Assembly: GCA_930367205.1 (NCBI GenBank)
Contig: OV884012.1
Location: 31,716,796 to 31,780,795, forward strand
Direction: 5' to 3'
From: Acanthosoma haemorrhoidale
Lineage: Eukaryota > Arthropoda > Insecta > Hemiptera > Acanthosomatidae
DNA: 64,000 bases
Positions 11,088-24,800 of this stretch are shown one piece after another. A program made the position numbers and the translations under genes. Numbering within the stretch: position 1 is the stretch's first letter; each line of letters starts with the position of its first letter. The notes below the pieces were generated by a model. The model ran no database searches. It was not told where the DNA came from and saw nothing but the letters and a program-made list of their open reading frames with translations.

Positions 11088-11279
11088 CCTTCCAAATCCA
11101 CATGGTTGTCACCTCCCTCGCACGCCTAAGAGGAAGCGGTGCCTTGGAAAGTCCACCATGCTCCTTTGTCGGCCGCGTGATTGCTAAGGCTTACCAAGAG
11201 CGCGAGAGCCACAGACGCTCAGGACATGATTTGAGAAACTGGCCATGGCCAGGACTCCCACTGTTACGCATTTATAGCA
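11088..11279 (-). repeat. LINE 3' UTR block, tandem unit 1
   Basis: Begins CCTTCCAAATCCACATGG and ends at GCATTTATAGCA. It is directly followed by a second unit with the same start. Confidence 0.8.
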
Positions 11280-11460
11280 CCTCCCAAATCCACATGGTTG
11301 TCACCTCCCTCGCATACGAAAGAGGGAGTGAAGTCTTAAGATGTCCCTCACGCTCCTCCGTCAGCCGCATCACCATGCTAGTGGAGGCGAGAGATACGCT
11401 CAAGACATGATTGGAGAAACTGGGCATTGCCAGGACTCCCATTGTCAAGTATTTGTAGCA
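11280..11460 (-). repeat. LINE 3' UTR block, tandem unit 2
   Basis: Begins CCTCCCAAATCCACATGG and ends AGTATTTGTAGCA. It is visibly diverged from unit 1, so the duplication either joined two different family members or is not recent. Confidence 0.8.
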
Positions 11461-11570
11461 GGTCATGAGGCCACTGCCGTTTTAGTCTCCGAGGAGGATT
11501 ATAGTGTCTGTGCTAGGGTATTAGGGTGGTTGGATAGGTTACTATGGAATTTCGTGAACTTGGAATCATA

Positions 11571-13726
11571 ATTTAATGATCTACATAATATGAGGAAAGC
11601 AAGATGTCTTTCTCCTGACCCTCTAGACTACGATGTGCTAGAAAATTTATATTCCTATTAGCTGAAAGGACATTGACCGGAAAGATATTTACGGCCAAGT
11701 CCCGTATTACATAGGTAGAGTCCCACACTGAACCAAACATGCAGTTACTAGGGGATTATCGGCCAATGCTCGCTGACCGAAGAGGGGTCGGTCTGTGACC
11801 GCTAATGGATATCTGCTGTACACTCTGTACCGTCCTTTGTACTTCCCAGCCCCCTAGTTACCATTTGTTTGTCATTGATATCTAATTATCACAATGCATC
11901 ATAATTATATTAGACAGAGTTGAAGAGTTCTGTGCTTGGGAAAATGTCGTAGAGAGAGTTGTTAACTGTTGTCCTCAAAATCTCTGGAACGCTCTCACCC
12001 AGCTAATCTCACTTTTAAAATTTAATGCTTCGTTTAAAGCTTAAGATATTATCTTTTCTTCTCCTCCAAGCGCCCCCTTAGCTACAAACACCCCTTTCAT
12101 TCTGTTGCTTATAATTCCAGGAAATACAATGGGATGTGCCACAATCCAGTTCATAATGTTATCTACTGTTGAATAAATAAGACATCATGTCAAGGTAAAG
12201 CAGTAATAGCTTTTCATACAATCGTTATTTAAACTAACAAAAAATTCAGTTATTTCCAGTAAAGGGAATTATTTAATTGGTATTTATTTAGTTGTTAGCT
12301 AGTAATTAGGAATTATCAGTCTCGTAAGTAAAATGAAAATAATTATTGATTTCAGCATAGAAAACATCCAAAAAAAAAAATTAAATCCTTTCACACTGCT
12401 GGTACCTCAAAGAGGTCTACAACTACTAAAGCACTTTCTAGTATTTAATATCAATATTAGATACCCTGCAGTAATTGTACATCAAGAAATTACCTTGGAG
12501 TGGAAATGTTGGGTGAACAGGTACAGATAGGACTCTGGTACTTGGTTCCATGATCGCTTACACACAGCGAAGCCGCTCACTATACTCCATGCAAAGTTTG
12601 ATATTTAACCTTTATTTGATAACTTCAGAAAGAAACACGCAAGTTATAATGTGGGGGTTTCACAAACCTACGTTCATTTCATAAATCAAGAGGAAGTGAC
12701 CCTAACATTGTTGTTTTTTCTATGAGGGGAAAAAAAAGATATTTTACCATCAAGTTTTATAAATACATCAAATATTAAAGCGAAAATCTGAAACTAATAA
12801 CTTACGGTGAAATTATCGGCAGATAAGCAGACGAACTGCTGCGATAAGATTTGAAAAAGGGATCTGCTCAAAGGAAGGTACTGTGGATTTCAAATTTGTA
12901 AAATCACTAGATCAAAGGCGCTAGCAATTTTAATAGGGAAATCATTTTACCCCCCCCCCCCCCCCGGTATCAACTAAAGGTTAAAGAGAGCGTTGTTGTG
13001 TGACCAGCTGTGTTCCTTAACATACATATCTGAGTTGAAGGACTTTATTACTGGTTTTAAGACAGAGGTGCTTTATAGGTTTTTGATGTAAATTCCCATC
13101 CAACCATAGTTATCATATAGATATAAGTTAATGCTTATCGGCTTTCAAATTCAAAAACAACAAAAAAAAAAGGTACAGAGAAACAACACGCATAAAAGTT
13201 AGAACTAGACTGTTTATTTCGAGTCTATAACCCTGTATACTTACATTCGGGAGGTTTACATCCCGACGTTTGGGGATTAAGGTTGAGTACTGATGCTGCC
13301 CGGAGCTTAACTTATATATATAAAGTGCCTTTAAACCAGAAATCAAAAATTAGAAATATATATATTTCGTAATTAGCTAATAAATATCTATTTCAACAAA
13401 ACAATTATTTTGTATTAACACATGCACCTGGCTAGACATTCTCATGAAAGCATTATTTTATAGTTTCTCCGTCATAGTTTTACAAACAATGATTCTCTAA
13501 ATCAACCTCTGGTCTACATAGATGTTTTTGATGGCCCACAGAAAAGAAAGAAAATTTGAATTTGAAGTTTATCATTTGAAGTAATCACAACAGAACACTT
13601 ACAACTGGACAAGCAGGTATTATTTTAGATAAACATTTTATTATTGAATACTCGCTGTTCGATTATTATAAAGTAAGGCTGAAAGGCTATTAAGAACGGA
13701 AGTAAAATATCTGACACAATTGAAAC
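11571..13726. other. Non-coding DNA; possible LINE C-terminus relic
   Basis: No gene. Around 11960-12040 the plus strand reads QNLWNALTQLISLLKFNASFK, which resembles the C-terminal LW..LP...FK pattern of some LINE proteins. The match is too short to classify. A C16 run lies at 12950-12965. Confidence 0.4.
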
Positions 13727-13965
13727 TTCTTTATTGTGATAAAATTACAATCTGCCTTATTGGGTAATAACTAATTGTTATAAATGTTCTTATTCATACC
13801 ATTTTTACAATTTTCATTCACTCGCTCATTCATACAGTATTTACAAAAACCTCCCAGACACCTCCTAAATCCACATGGTTGTAACCTCCCTCGCATGTGA
13901 AATGAGAAGCGGATTCTTGGTAAGTCCCCCTCCCCGCTCCTCCAACAGCAGTGTCACCGAATAAA
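13727..13965 (-). mobile_element. Family J LINE 3' UTR, severely 5'-truncated
   Basis: Minus-strand copy starting at the tail (CTTTATTGTGATAAAATTAC) and stopping within the 3' UTR near 13965. It holds no coding sequence. Confidence 0.8.
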
Positions 13966-14477
13966 AATCTGTAATAAAAAACTGAAATCTATTATTTTGT
14001 ACAATATTAAATTTTTAATATGTCAAAATAGGTTTCTCCGCAGTAGAATATTCTCAGCAAATTTACCAGTTAATGGGAAGATAACTGGTATAACGCTGAT
14101 CAAATTTTACATACATTTTTCCTTACCCAATAAATAGAATTACTTGGTGTAGTCACATGATTCGGTAAACAATAGTTTTGAAGGGTTGTAAGGTGGAGAG
14201 GCCAAGTCTCATTTCTCAAAGTTGAAAACCCTTCTTGGAGGGTCTGTTATTGCAAAAGTTTACTTACTGTCACAGCAGCCTGGCTTATTTCCCGTCCGTT
14301 GGCTGCTCTACATATCAAAACAAATTTGATTTTAACTTTTGTTGGCATAAGCTCGACCTACCCTTTACGGCCTTAAGCCCATCCTGTCAAAGACGATGAA
14401 AATAAAGTGAAGGGAGAGTAACTTTGACTATGGTTCGTGCATGTACCTATGACTTTTTCATTTGAAAGTCTTCTTAT

Positions 14478-14569
<92 letters not shown>

Positions 14570-15682
14570 ACACTCTCGCTCTTTCTCTGTTTCATAATTT
14601 TATTATATATATAGATATGTAACACGTTTATCACCATTCCACTTTCATTAAGACACAGAGGTATGTGAAGCATCCTTGTTGAATCATACACGTATATGCA
14701 AATAAATGATCAACATTAATGTTTTTTGTTTTGTTCATATTAAATAAATAATGAATCTAATTATTTCAATTTAAGATTATTATCCTTGCCCGTGCGGAAA
14801 ATAAAATTAAGTTAATTGCAGATATAAATTAAGAATCCACTTAAAGAACTTTTAAAAGGTTGATGAGTTTCTGCCTTTTATTCCCACCGACGCTTGATGT
14901 AATTTGCATAAATACGGAAATAAAATCTACCAAGAAAAAAAGAGAGAAAGTGTCTGAAAGAGGGAAGTAAGGCTAATTATGAATTCATTAGGCTGAAATC
15001 AGAACTGGCTTCAGGATCAACGATTTTTTGTGGATCCCTTGTCGGTCCTTACTTAGCCCTAGTAATATCCTGCATTAAGTACAACTGGTAATATTATTGC
15101 TTTTTAATGAATACTGTACAGTTTCTCCTTCGTCGTCTTTTCATCTTCAGAATATTACATAAAAGCATTGAGGCATCCTTTGAATGCCTCCACGTAAACT
15201 TTCCTATTTACATCATTTATTTCTATTCGATTAATGATACAAAAAGTAAAAAAACAAAACAGAGAATGTTGGTGACCTTTAATTACCTTATAATAAAAAT
15301 ATTTAGAGGTGCTCAGATTTACTCAATGAATACAACTTTCTTCTCGAGTTCACCATTTGAGCAGACAAAAATATATTGATGCATACTTGCTCACTCATGG
15401 GAACTCCTGCCCAGCCAGGACCAATGCCTTTCACAAAAACCTACAGATCATCCTTTGAATATTGCTTCTTAGATTAAAATTTCTTTCATAGATTGTCATT
15501 ATCTTATATTTTTGTTTACTTCTTCCTGTTTCTTCTGATATTTTTTTAATTTTAAAAGAAACTTTTGAGTCTGAGAAGTGGCTAATTTATCCTCTGATAT
15601 TAGTACGCTCACTACAGTAAAATTTATTATTCTTGTTACCTTGCCTGTACTCTCCAACAATCCTGTAGATCTCGTCTTTCTT
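13966..15682. other. Non-coding DNA with CT microsatellite
   Basis: Apart from the microsatellite at 14481-14569 I recognise nothing. The long Leu/Ser and Arg/Glu open frames across the microsatellite are artefacts of the dinucleotide repeat. Confidence 0.5.
14481..14569. repeat. CT/TC microsatellite
   Basis: About 37 uninterrupted CT units, then an interrupted TTTCTCTCTCTC tail. Confidence 0.97.
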
Positions 15683-15695
15683 AATCTTAGCATTT
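15683..15695. repeat. Target-site duplication of short LINE insert, left copy
   Basis: AATCTTAGCATTT is repeated exactly at 15837-15849, on the other side of the short LINE insert and its poly(A) tail. Confidence 0.85.
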
Positions 15696-15838
15696 TCATG
15701 TCCTATTGTATGAATGAGCGAGTGAATGATGCTGTAAATATGGTATGAATGAGATCATTTATCTGTATTATTATTGCCTTATATAAGATTGTATTTCCCA
15801 TATAATAGGGGCGAAAAAAAAAAAAAAAAAAAAAAAAA
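15696..15838 (+). mobile_element. Family J LINE, minimal 3'-end insert with poly(A) tail
   Basis: About 118 bp of family 3' UTR (TATGAATGAGCGAGTGAATG, then GGTATGAATGAGA) is followed by A25 at 15814-15838. The exact 13-bp duplication on both sides shows target-primed reverse transcription that stopped within the 3' UTR. This copy shows that the family inserts with a poly(A) tail. Confidence 0.9.
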
Positions 15839-15849
15839 TCTTAGCATTT
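15837..15849. repeat. Target-site duplication of short LINE insert, right copy
   Basis: AATCTTAGCATTT. The first two A are shared with the poly(A) tail. Confidence 0.8.
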
Positions 15850-18800
15850 AATACCCCTCGTACAACATACGGTTCTACTACTACCACTTGTGGAAAAATA
15901 AATCAAAATCTAACATACACAGTGGTGGAGGTTCCATCATTCCCATAGACACAGATTTTTACCTTTCTGGAGGTGATTTAAATTTAATATTTTTTTGTTT
16001 GAGTGTATTGTTTACATTAGCCTCAATATTTGTATCCAAACAAAAATATATTATCAAGATACAAGTAGACTCTTTAGCAAAAGCATCACGGCAATGTAAG
16101 GATCACTTTAGCCACATTTATGACAATATTTAGGTAACGAAATCTAAACAATAATAACATTTTTTAATTTTTCAGGATGACATTGAAATATAGATTTCAC
16201 CTTGGACGAAATGATTAACATTACTAGTATGAGTAGAAGCTATAAGTAGATTGATATATTACAATGTGAGTTACCGTGATATTTGAAGTAAGTAAATAAT
16301 TCTTGCCTTTAACCAGAGGCAAGAAAGACGGTCCCTAATGAAATATAGTGCATTTTTTTTTTAAATACAACGTATACATAAATAAATATTATAATTATAA
16401 TATATAAATAATAATAAATATTAAAAGGAGACTACTAAATCATTTTTTGTTGAGGTCTGAGGAAACTGAACAATATTTTATTTTCAGGAAGCAGAAGGGG
16501 AATATAGTTTTTTTTATAATCCTTTTAAAAGTGTGGCTATTAACTAATGTGCTTAATGTCCTATAGAAAGCTAAGAGGCGACTTTTCCCCTTCTTTCATG
16601 ACTGTGACATTATTTATTGAATTTTTAAGCTTCAATTACAATTTGTTATAAAGCTAAAAGTTTTTTAATAGAATTTTTCAATATCGGGTAGGAAGCTACT
16701 ATTTTTAAAGTAAAGTTGCGGTAATACTATCATACTAAAGGCTAATTTCTAAGGAGAGATTGTGACTAAAATATAATAATATTACTCTTTTTAATGGATA
16801 CATAATTATTGCTTTATAAAGGCATAACTAATTATGAAATGTATGATACGTTTAGGCCCACTTTTTCTGCTTATACACTGACACTCACGAATTCGTTCAC
16901 GCTATCTTATAATTTATGCGTCTTGATAATTTATAACATGAACTAGATCACTGAGAAAAATAACGCATGGATTTTTTTTCAAAATGATTTATAGTCTAAA
17001 TAATATTAAAAAAAATATTAATTTAGGTTTATACATTATCAATCAATATCAATTATCAAATATATTCCTCTGAACAATTTGTGTTTGTTGTAACTATAAG
17101 AATCTTTCTTTTAATTTTAAATTTCCATTTATAAAAAGACATACCTGATGAAAATGATAGTCAAAAAATTTTGTATTTTTAGTTAAAACTAAACGAAAAT
17201 CAGCAATAGAATCTTTACTCACAAAGCTGCTCACATGAATAATTTAATTAGACTACCTTCAGCTTAAAGAGATAAACACCGAAAGGAGACTGGTATTACA
17301 ATTTTGTTCACTAAAAGGTTGATAAACTTGTCCATGTTCTTGATTAGAAGGATTAATAAATACTGCTTTTTTGACAGTGTAAACATTGAATTTTATTGGC
17401 GTGAACGAATTTGTAAATCACAGAATATATAAAAATAATATGAAAATATAAAAATAATACATGTATTCTGGTTAAGCGTGAGTGATTTTTCAAAAAACAG
17501 TAACCCATTAACGTTAATATCTGATTATTTCCGTCAATGGATTAAATGAACCAAGCTATATTTTTCACAAAAGTAACGGCTTAATCGCAAGAAGTAACAT
17601 AAGAATACAATTTGTGAGGAAAGACATATAAAATGAAACTTTTCCCCCTATCAATAAGTCTCCAATCTCCTTAAGTGAAGGAGATGTTATTGGATGTGGG
17701 TCTGAACCTGTAGGTAACTCAATGATCAGTAAGGGACTGCAACTAATGGATTTGTCCTTTTTCCTGTGTCTTAAATCGATTTTGTAACCCCATAGTGCTG
17801 TCAAATGCTAGTGTTGAAAGATGTTTTGTTCATCATATTTATTAGATATCGATGAATATATTTTGAGCATAGCATGGTGGTACCTATCAGTTATATATAC
17901 ATGCATTTTTGATGTAATCTGCAGGATGCAAATTTCAGATCTAGTAACTATTGATATCTAGTGATAAATATGGGTACTAATTGTATGTAACATTCTGTTC
18001 AGGTTTGTTGTTTTTTCTTATTTGCAGCGCTCTAACAAACACTCAATGATCTTGTACTACATAGCTATTTTATCTCGAGGGGATACCCCATTTGTGGAAA
18101 TAACAAATCATTCGAATTTATGTTTATTTGAAATAAATCAAAAACATTAGATAAAATAATAGTGCTTAGGCCATCGTTATCTAACGTTACAATATGCTAC
18201 TGTGAACTGATGTAGTCTGTGCGTCGAAGTTTTCGTTATTATTTGCTGGAAATATGACTATAGTTGATAGTTTCTTCCAAGTCAGGTGTACTGTTTTACG
18301 TCGAGGGATGACAGACACATGTCAATGCAAAACAGCAAGTAGCCTCGCATGGGCTAAAAAAGGGATGTGTCAGGAATGAGTTTACAGATGGAAGCAAACT
18401 TGGACTGATAGAAAGAGAGTATCTAAGTCTGAGTAACTCAGTGACTCTGAGTGGGAGTCCTAATGGAACCTTGAGTGAATCTCTTTACTCCCTAAGTATT
18501 TATATGTGAAACCGTGTACTCACTACTTCCTCTCTGGAAACCGGAAAGATGGATTTTTGTGGAGGCCGCGTCTGATTTCCCCAACCGTTCTCTTTATCAT
18601 TGATCTCCATTGATTTGGAGCTTGGTCCTCACAGAGCATTATAATTTATTTTAGGACTAATCAACATCTTTAGCCGTAGTAGTGGTCTTTATAGTAAACG
18701 TTAATATGGAAACATCCACCGTTAGGCTTGTTACTGGTGCTTTGGGGGTCTCCAACGCTCATTATTTTTAGCGGCCGTGTTATTAACGTGTGAAGTTCGG

Positions 18801-21800
18801 CTGTAATGGTTGCCCTTCGTTTTCTTCTTAAAGACCAGTAATCTACCACCCTGAGGCTAGATTTCTTTTTTTACCTGCACTGTCCGATGTTGTTTTTATG
18901 TTCCTATGCAGGGTTAACATCTTGTTAATACCTCGATATCCGAGATAGGTTAAATAAACAATTAGCTAGTTTTTTTGTTTTTTTCACGTAATTGACATGC
19001 TATTCTTAACGACTCATAATAAAATAATATATTAAGTATTTAATGTGGCAACGATAAAAAATTATATCAAGCTATTAAATCCCATTATAATTGAATAATG
19101 TCTTGCATTAACACGCCTGGTAGAGTCGTTAAATCCGTTTTAATTGGTAAAATTTTGAAATATATCTGTAGGGTATTGTATATGTATTTTAGTGTCGTTA
19201 TTTATACTCTCTATAATTTATCCCAGTATCACCTAAGCTTTCCTGGACTATGTAAAAACATTCTCAAGACATCAGTCAACTAACACTGTTGTTCACAACA
19301 GTAATTTGTTTAGGAAAGATGGAGGGGTGGATGAACAATATATATGGCTAAAGAAAATAGTGCAATGGGCCAGCTCTTTTCGATTTGAAAAGCAAAAAAA
19401 TATCATCCTAAAAACAAAATTAGGATTCTCACTGCGGATGCTCTTAATGTCATCCTATCAATTTGCGAAGTACTAGAAAGCTTCAGATATTCAACAAAAA
19501 CTAACTTATATAGATTCTAGACATTAGATGGCCTGAAGTCATAACTAAACAATAATTCGGGCCAATATCCGATTTGTGACCGGAATTGCTTGGAATGGAT
19601 ATAACTGCTCAATCTAAGGAATAATCTGAGGACTGTATCATATCTAATATGTATATCTAAGGACTGCACCAGATTACGCATTCGGACACTTGGAGGAGCT
19701 CCATGTTAAGGGAAGCCTCGGCTAATGTTGGGATATCCTTAAAATACTGTCACGGTGTTGCAAAGACTGGTGTTATCGAGTCTCTACGGTCCACGCTCAT
19801 TATTATTTCATGTGACATTTTTATAGAAACCTTTTCGTGTTGAACTATAAACAAAAAGTGGTACTATGGTTGTATGTAAAGCTTCGAGCTTTAAACACCA
19901 TAGAACTGATCTGAAGATTTTCCGCTAATACAAAACTATTCCAAGAGCAGCCCTTGAAGGGAAGAAGAAGAAGTAGGTGGGAAAGAAGGAAGAACTTGTT
20001 AAAAGTTGAAGAGAGTCAGTCTGTGTGGTCACTCCACTTCCTCAGTAATGACTCCTCGGCCGACAATTAAGTTGAAACTCCACCTAACCATCCCTGTTCA
20101 ATCAACAGCCGTCTTAGTACCGTCTCTCCTCAGCCTCGGGTCTGGTCGGCTACCAACTCCAGCCTTCGGTTAACCCTAAGAATGATTAAATTTAAGCGAT
20201 ACCACTAAAAGAAAATAATAGCATCTCTTGGTTTATGTTCCAATAATTGTTGGTAAACTTCAAGAGAAAAGTGTTAAAGCCAAGTTTTGAACAAATAGTG
20301 TAAACAGGATGATATGCACAGTTGGTAAAGCTGTCTGAACGGTATTCAGAAGGTCCTTGGTTCCGTGATTCACTAGTAATGTTCATTAACTGATAATTCC
20401 TAGACTGATAAAATCCTAGTTTAAATCTCCAGTATTATACCAACAACCTATAGCATTAAATTCACCAGCAAAATTATTTATTTAAAAATTCCATACAAAC
20501 AACATCGATGGAATTTAAATAAAAAAAATCACATTTTCATTTATTTAGGTGTATTACACCTTACTTCTCCAAAGTTTTATAAACACCGAGGGATTATTGG
20601 AAAAACAATAATTAAAAAAAATCATTTTTGGTATCTTCAGCACACAACCTGTTCTGTGAAATAAATTCACTTGAAAAAAATAAAAAATAAAAGAACAATA
20701 AATAAATTTTGAAAAAACACTGACAATGCAATTGAAGTGGAAATTAATTTTACTGTAACCAAAAACTGGCACAGTCATGCATTAACATTGCTTACTTGGC
20801 AGCCTACAAGTACGATAACCGACGATAATGCACTCATTAACATTTTTGTGGGATGTTGTAGATTTAGGTTCCCCCTTTAGGTACTTATTAATCTCAATAT
20901 CATTGACAGTTTCCCATATCGTTTTAATGGGTTTCACACAATTCGGGGGTTAAAACACGAACCTAGTGATGTTAAAAATATATACTCTACTGAAATTTAT
21001 TTTGTGTTAATGGTGAAAAAACTAAAAAAAATTATCCCAGTGATGGTTTTGTTATATCCAATAGTCGTAAAGTATAATTATCTTCAATAAATAACAGTAT
21101 TGCGTAGCATCTACATAATACGCAAACTCAATACTCTGATGGTGAATAATACGTAATATACCCCTTGTAATTGTAGTTGACTGATCAATGTTAAAAAGAT
21201 TTTCAGAGGTCACAAATATTCTTGATTTAATATAAAGAATACTTATTTAAGAAATTTGGTATTCAAACTACTCAACACTAAAGTGTAAACAAAGAAGACA
21301 AAATACAAATGTTCGTAAAGGGAGGGTGAGAAACGCAGACAGGGTGTTGATCCAATTATTCTTTTTTTTTCGTATATGCAGCAAAAGCCGTTTTGAACAC
21401 AATTGTTCCGTTCTGTATTCATGTGCATGCTCGCTCGTCGATGGTGCTTGTTATAAAAGCTGTATAACCACCTTCCATAAAACAGAAACACCCGCCTTTA
21501 AGTACACTAACACCCTTTCATCAAGCAGTTTACAACCTCCTGTAAGTAGCACTTATATTTTTACAACTCTTCGGTGTCTTCATTACAACATTGTCGAAGG
21601 GGGCATCGCCTTATATAATAATTATTAGGGAACAATGAGTTGCCTCTAATGTGTAGTTTATTATTGGCAGGATGGAAGTTGTGTTCAGTACGGAGATTTG
21701 AAGCTGACGGTGGCTTTAGTTAGCAGCTTCAACGGACTCTGATTATTATATGATCATATTTATAACTTAAACTGTTTACCGTTGAAAACGTCTAGTCTAA

Positions 21801-24800
21801 GAACAATGGCGTTATTTTGGATGTGGCAGTTGTCTCAATGTTGCGGGTGATAGCGACTCAGTGACTGGTTATCCTTACCTAATTTTTATTCCGGTCTTAG
21901 AAAGACGTAGTTTCGTCACATTTGCCAAGAAAGCGGCTAAAATCTGACCCATGGACCTCCCCCCAAGTGTTACTTGACGTTCATTCTAGTGGATATCTGC
22001 TATAATAATTTGTATATCAGACTTCTATCGTATTTTGACGTTAAATCAATCAGTGATCAATTCAAGGCGTTGTCAAATTTTAGATCGCTCGAATATTTTA
22101 AATTATCAACTTATCACATTCTATCAGAAATTTTTTTTTTTCTCTTCATATAAATAGTTACGTAGAAATGAAAATCTGACATACGCTACTGGAATATTCT
22201 GACTATTCTCGTTCGCCTCTAGCCCTCCTGTGACACCAGGTGGGGGGGGGGCGTGGAGGAGCGATAAATGAGCAAATATCGCTGTGCAAACTTGACATCA
22301 TCAGATAATCCGATGGGTACACAATTGTTTTTCTTCTCTAATTCGTTCTTTTCGGAAATACTTCTCTCTGTCTCGAACTATGTGCTATGATGTGACGTAT
22401 CCAAATTGACAAACCTTGAAGATAGCCTTATTTATTTATGCGATATTTACACGCTCACGCACACATAAATTGCTCTTAGTTACATGAAGAGGAATGAAGC
22501 GTGTTATTTAAAAGTTTCCATGCAAACATTTTAAAATTTGTTAATTTTTAACATACGACAAAAAATGACTTTACAATGGGATTTCGTTAATGGCCGTTTA
22601 ATTTGTTTAGTGCTTAAACAAATTAAATGCCTTTTTAATTAGTTAATTTGTTATGAAAAATTAAATGCTAAATGTATAAATTGGGCATGAGGTCAAGCCC
22701 CATTGTATTTTTTCCACTTCATAGCAAAATCTGATTTTGGCAGCTTTATTAGTTTGTAATGGGGCCAGCCAGCTAGCCTCGTAATGGAGAAGGTTACATA
22801 AAACAACAACTAATAAATGTGCAGTATCACACAATTCGATGAGCCTCCTAATCAGTTCTACACAACCGATTTCCATTGATTTTTCTTTTGTGTGCATCAC
22901 ATCCAAAAACGGTTTTCTAAGAAGCTAAACTGATTACTTTACGTGAGTTTACCACCAAGATAATTTTAATGACTATATAATTATAGTCCGCTAAGGATAT
23001 ATCATATACTCCACTCAATCCATTATAAATCATTGGGTCTTTACTCAAATATTTAATTTGATACCGTGAGCAACAATATATTTTTATTTTATAAAAAGTA
23101 TTTAATGGCACTTTAGCATTGTGAAAGCATTAAATGACACTGGAATATAATGCACACTTTGAATTTCAGTTGTGAACACGATATTAATGATAGTTTTATT
23201 AAATGTTTGGAATTATAAACCACAAAATGCCCAATATACGTGCATATTATTAATAAGAGTTGCTATAAATTCAACTTTATACCCTACTGAATACGATTGT
23301 ACATTCCTCTAATAGCCCAGAAACAGGACGGAGTGCTAGAATTTCTATGCAAACCAAAAAGAAATCAATACTCAGAGGTAATTTAAGTCGTCAATTGAAT
23401 AAAGAAATAATTTAACAAATGTTCAACAAAAATTTTAATTTTGACAGGATATACGATATCAGGAGTGACACTGACTCAAACGAGTGGAAAACTAATAATT
23501 GAAAATAATTAACTGAACTAAAGAAATTGCAGACTTATTTCGATAATTGATGCTTATTGTGTTTGTGTTTATAGACAAATCGATTTTGTTAGAGTATTAT
23601 TTATTTATAGATATTAATCAAGGCTAGCTTTTTACATAATCAGTGAAAGCCCTTGGTTTGAACATCGAACCCTCGAAATTATCATTCTCTGAAATTATTA
23701 TGCATATAATATAAAAGTATCAAAAAGGGTATAAAAAATCGCTTAGTTGCTTCATTCGTTTGACAGGCAGCGATAGACCTCACCATTGCATCAAAGTGGC
23801 AGAATAGACATTAGCCAGAGTGCAAGGACTTCCACTATCACTAATGATATGGTACAGATGGGCGATAGTCCACCAAAACCGATTCCCGGGATAGCGCTCG
23901 CTAATGCATAGCAACATTACCGTCTGCCTTTTGGACAACGTCATCGCATCACCAATGTTTAATTCCATAGTGGTCCTTTGTTGTAGAATCCGATGAGAGA
24001 AGCTATACTTTCATTTGTTGTTCGAGACGATTTCTTTTAGCCTTTCTGTCCGTATGTTCAGTGATAGGCGATGCAAAAATAATTTTAACGGTCCAAAATT
24101 TATAACTTTATTTAAATAATAAAATTTATAACCATGAAATATACTGATTTTTTTCATTGAACCAAAATACTGAAAAACAAAAATTAAACGAGGAAAAGCT
24201 TAAGATTTCTCTGAAGCTTTTTCATAAAACTATGTTTATTATTCATATTCTTTCCTTTTGTGCAGGCCAGAACTGAATATATTGTAATGATATTTATATG
24301 ATAAAATAAAATTTATTTATTAGAGTCAGGATCACATTAATTGAGTGAAGTTTTTGTTAAAGTAGGTTATGTAGAGTGCTTACAGGTTTGTCAGGAACTT
24401 TTGGTATCACTACTTTTATTGTGATTGGAGAATGGACAGTAAATAACAGATTGGACAGACAAGCACTATCTATACCTTTGTGCGTTGTCACAGTCAGTCT
24501 TGGTTAGATTTTAGTGTTTCATTTTATAGTGGCTTTCAGACACGAGAAGCGTCTACCCTCCTTCAATATTCAGCTAGTAGCATCCTAAACATCCTTCATT
24601 CAAGGATTAGCATATATAGGGGAATAAAATAGTGTCGAAAACTAAAGTAAACGAATTTATTTATTTAAAATTTCTAACAGATATAGTTGTATCAGTTGAT
24701 TAATGTCAAAATTACTCCTTACCTAACAAACACAAACCTACATTTAAGAACAAATAAAGTTATGTTCTGAGAGCCAAACATTTGTAATTATTATTATATG

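Larger units (their letters stand above)
10958..11570 (-). mobile_element. Family J LINE 3' end with internally duplicated 3' UTR
   Basis: Minus-strand copy. The tail (CTTTATTTTGATAAAATTAC on the plus strand) is at 10958. It runs through the 3' UTR and ends in the last codons of the RT ORF (to about 11570). The UTR block occurs twice in tandem, at 11088-11279 and 11280-11460. Only the second unit runs on into the coding end (GGTCATGAGGCCACTGCC), so the first unit is an added tandem copy. Confidence 0.85.

Noticed and set aside
14437..14691. Long open frames on both strands over the CT repeat
   Set aside because: They are produced by the dinucleotide repeat (alternating Leu/Ser and Arg/Glu) and have no coding value.
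17565..17804. Minus-strand 79-residue frame with a mixed hydrophobic tail
   Set aside because: No recognisable domain, splice signal or composition change. Consistent with a chance frame.
23780..23968. Minus-strand 62-residue frame in a GC-richer patch (RQTVMLLCISERYPGNRFWW)
   Set aside because: Could be a transposon or exon piece, but I could not place it in any family or find splice borders.
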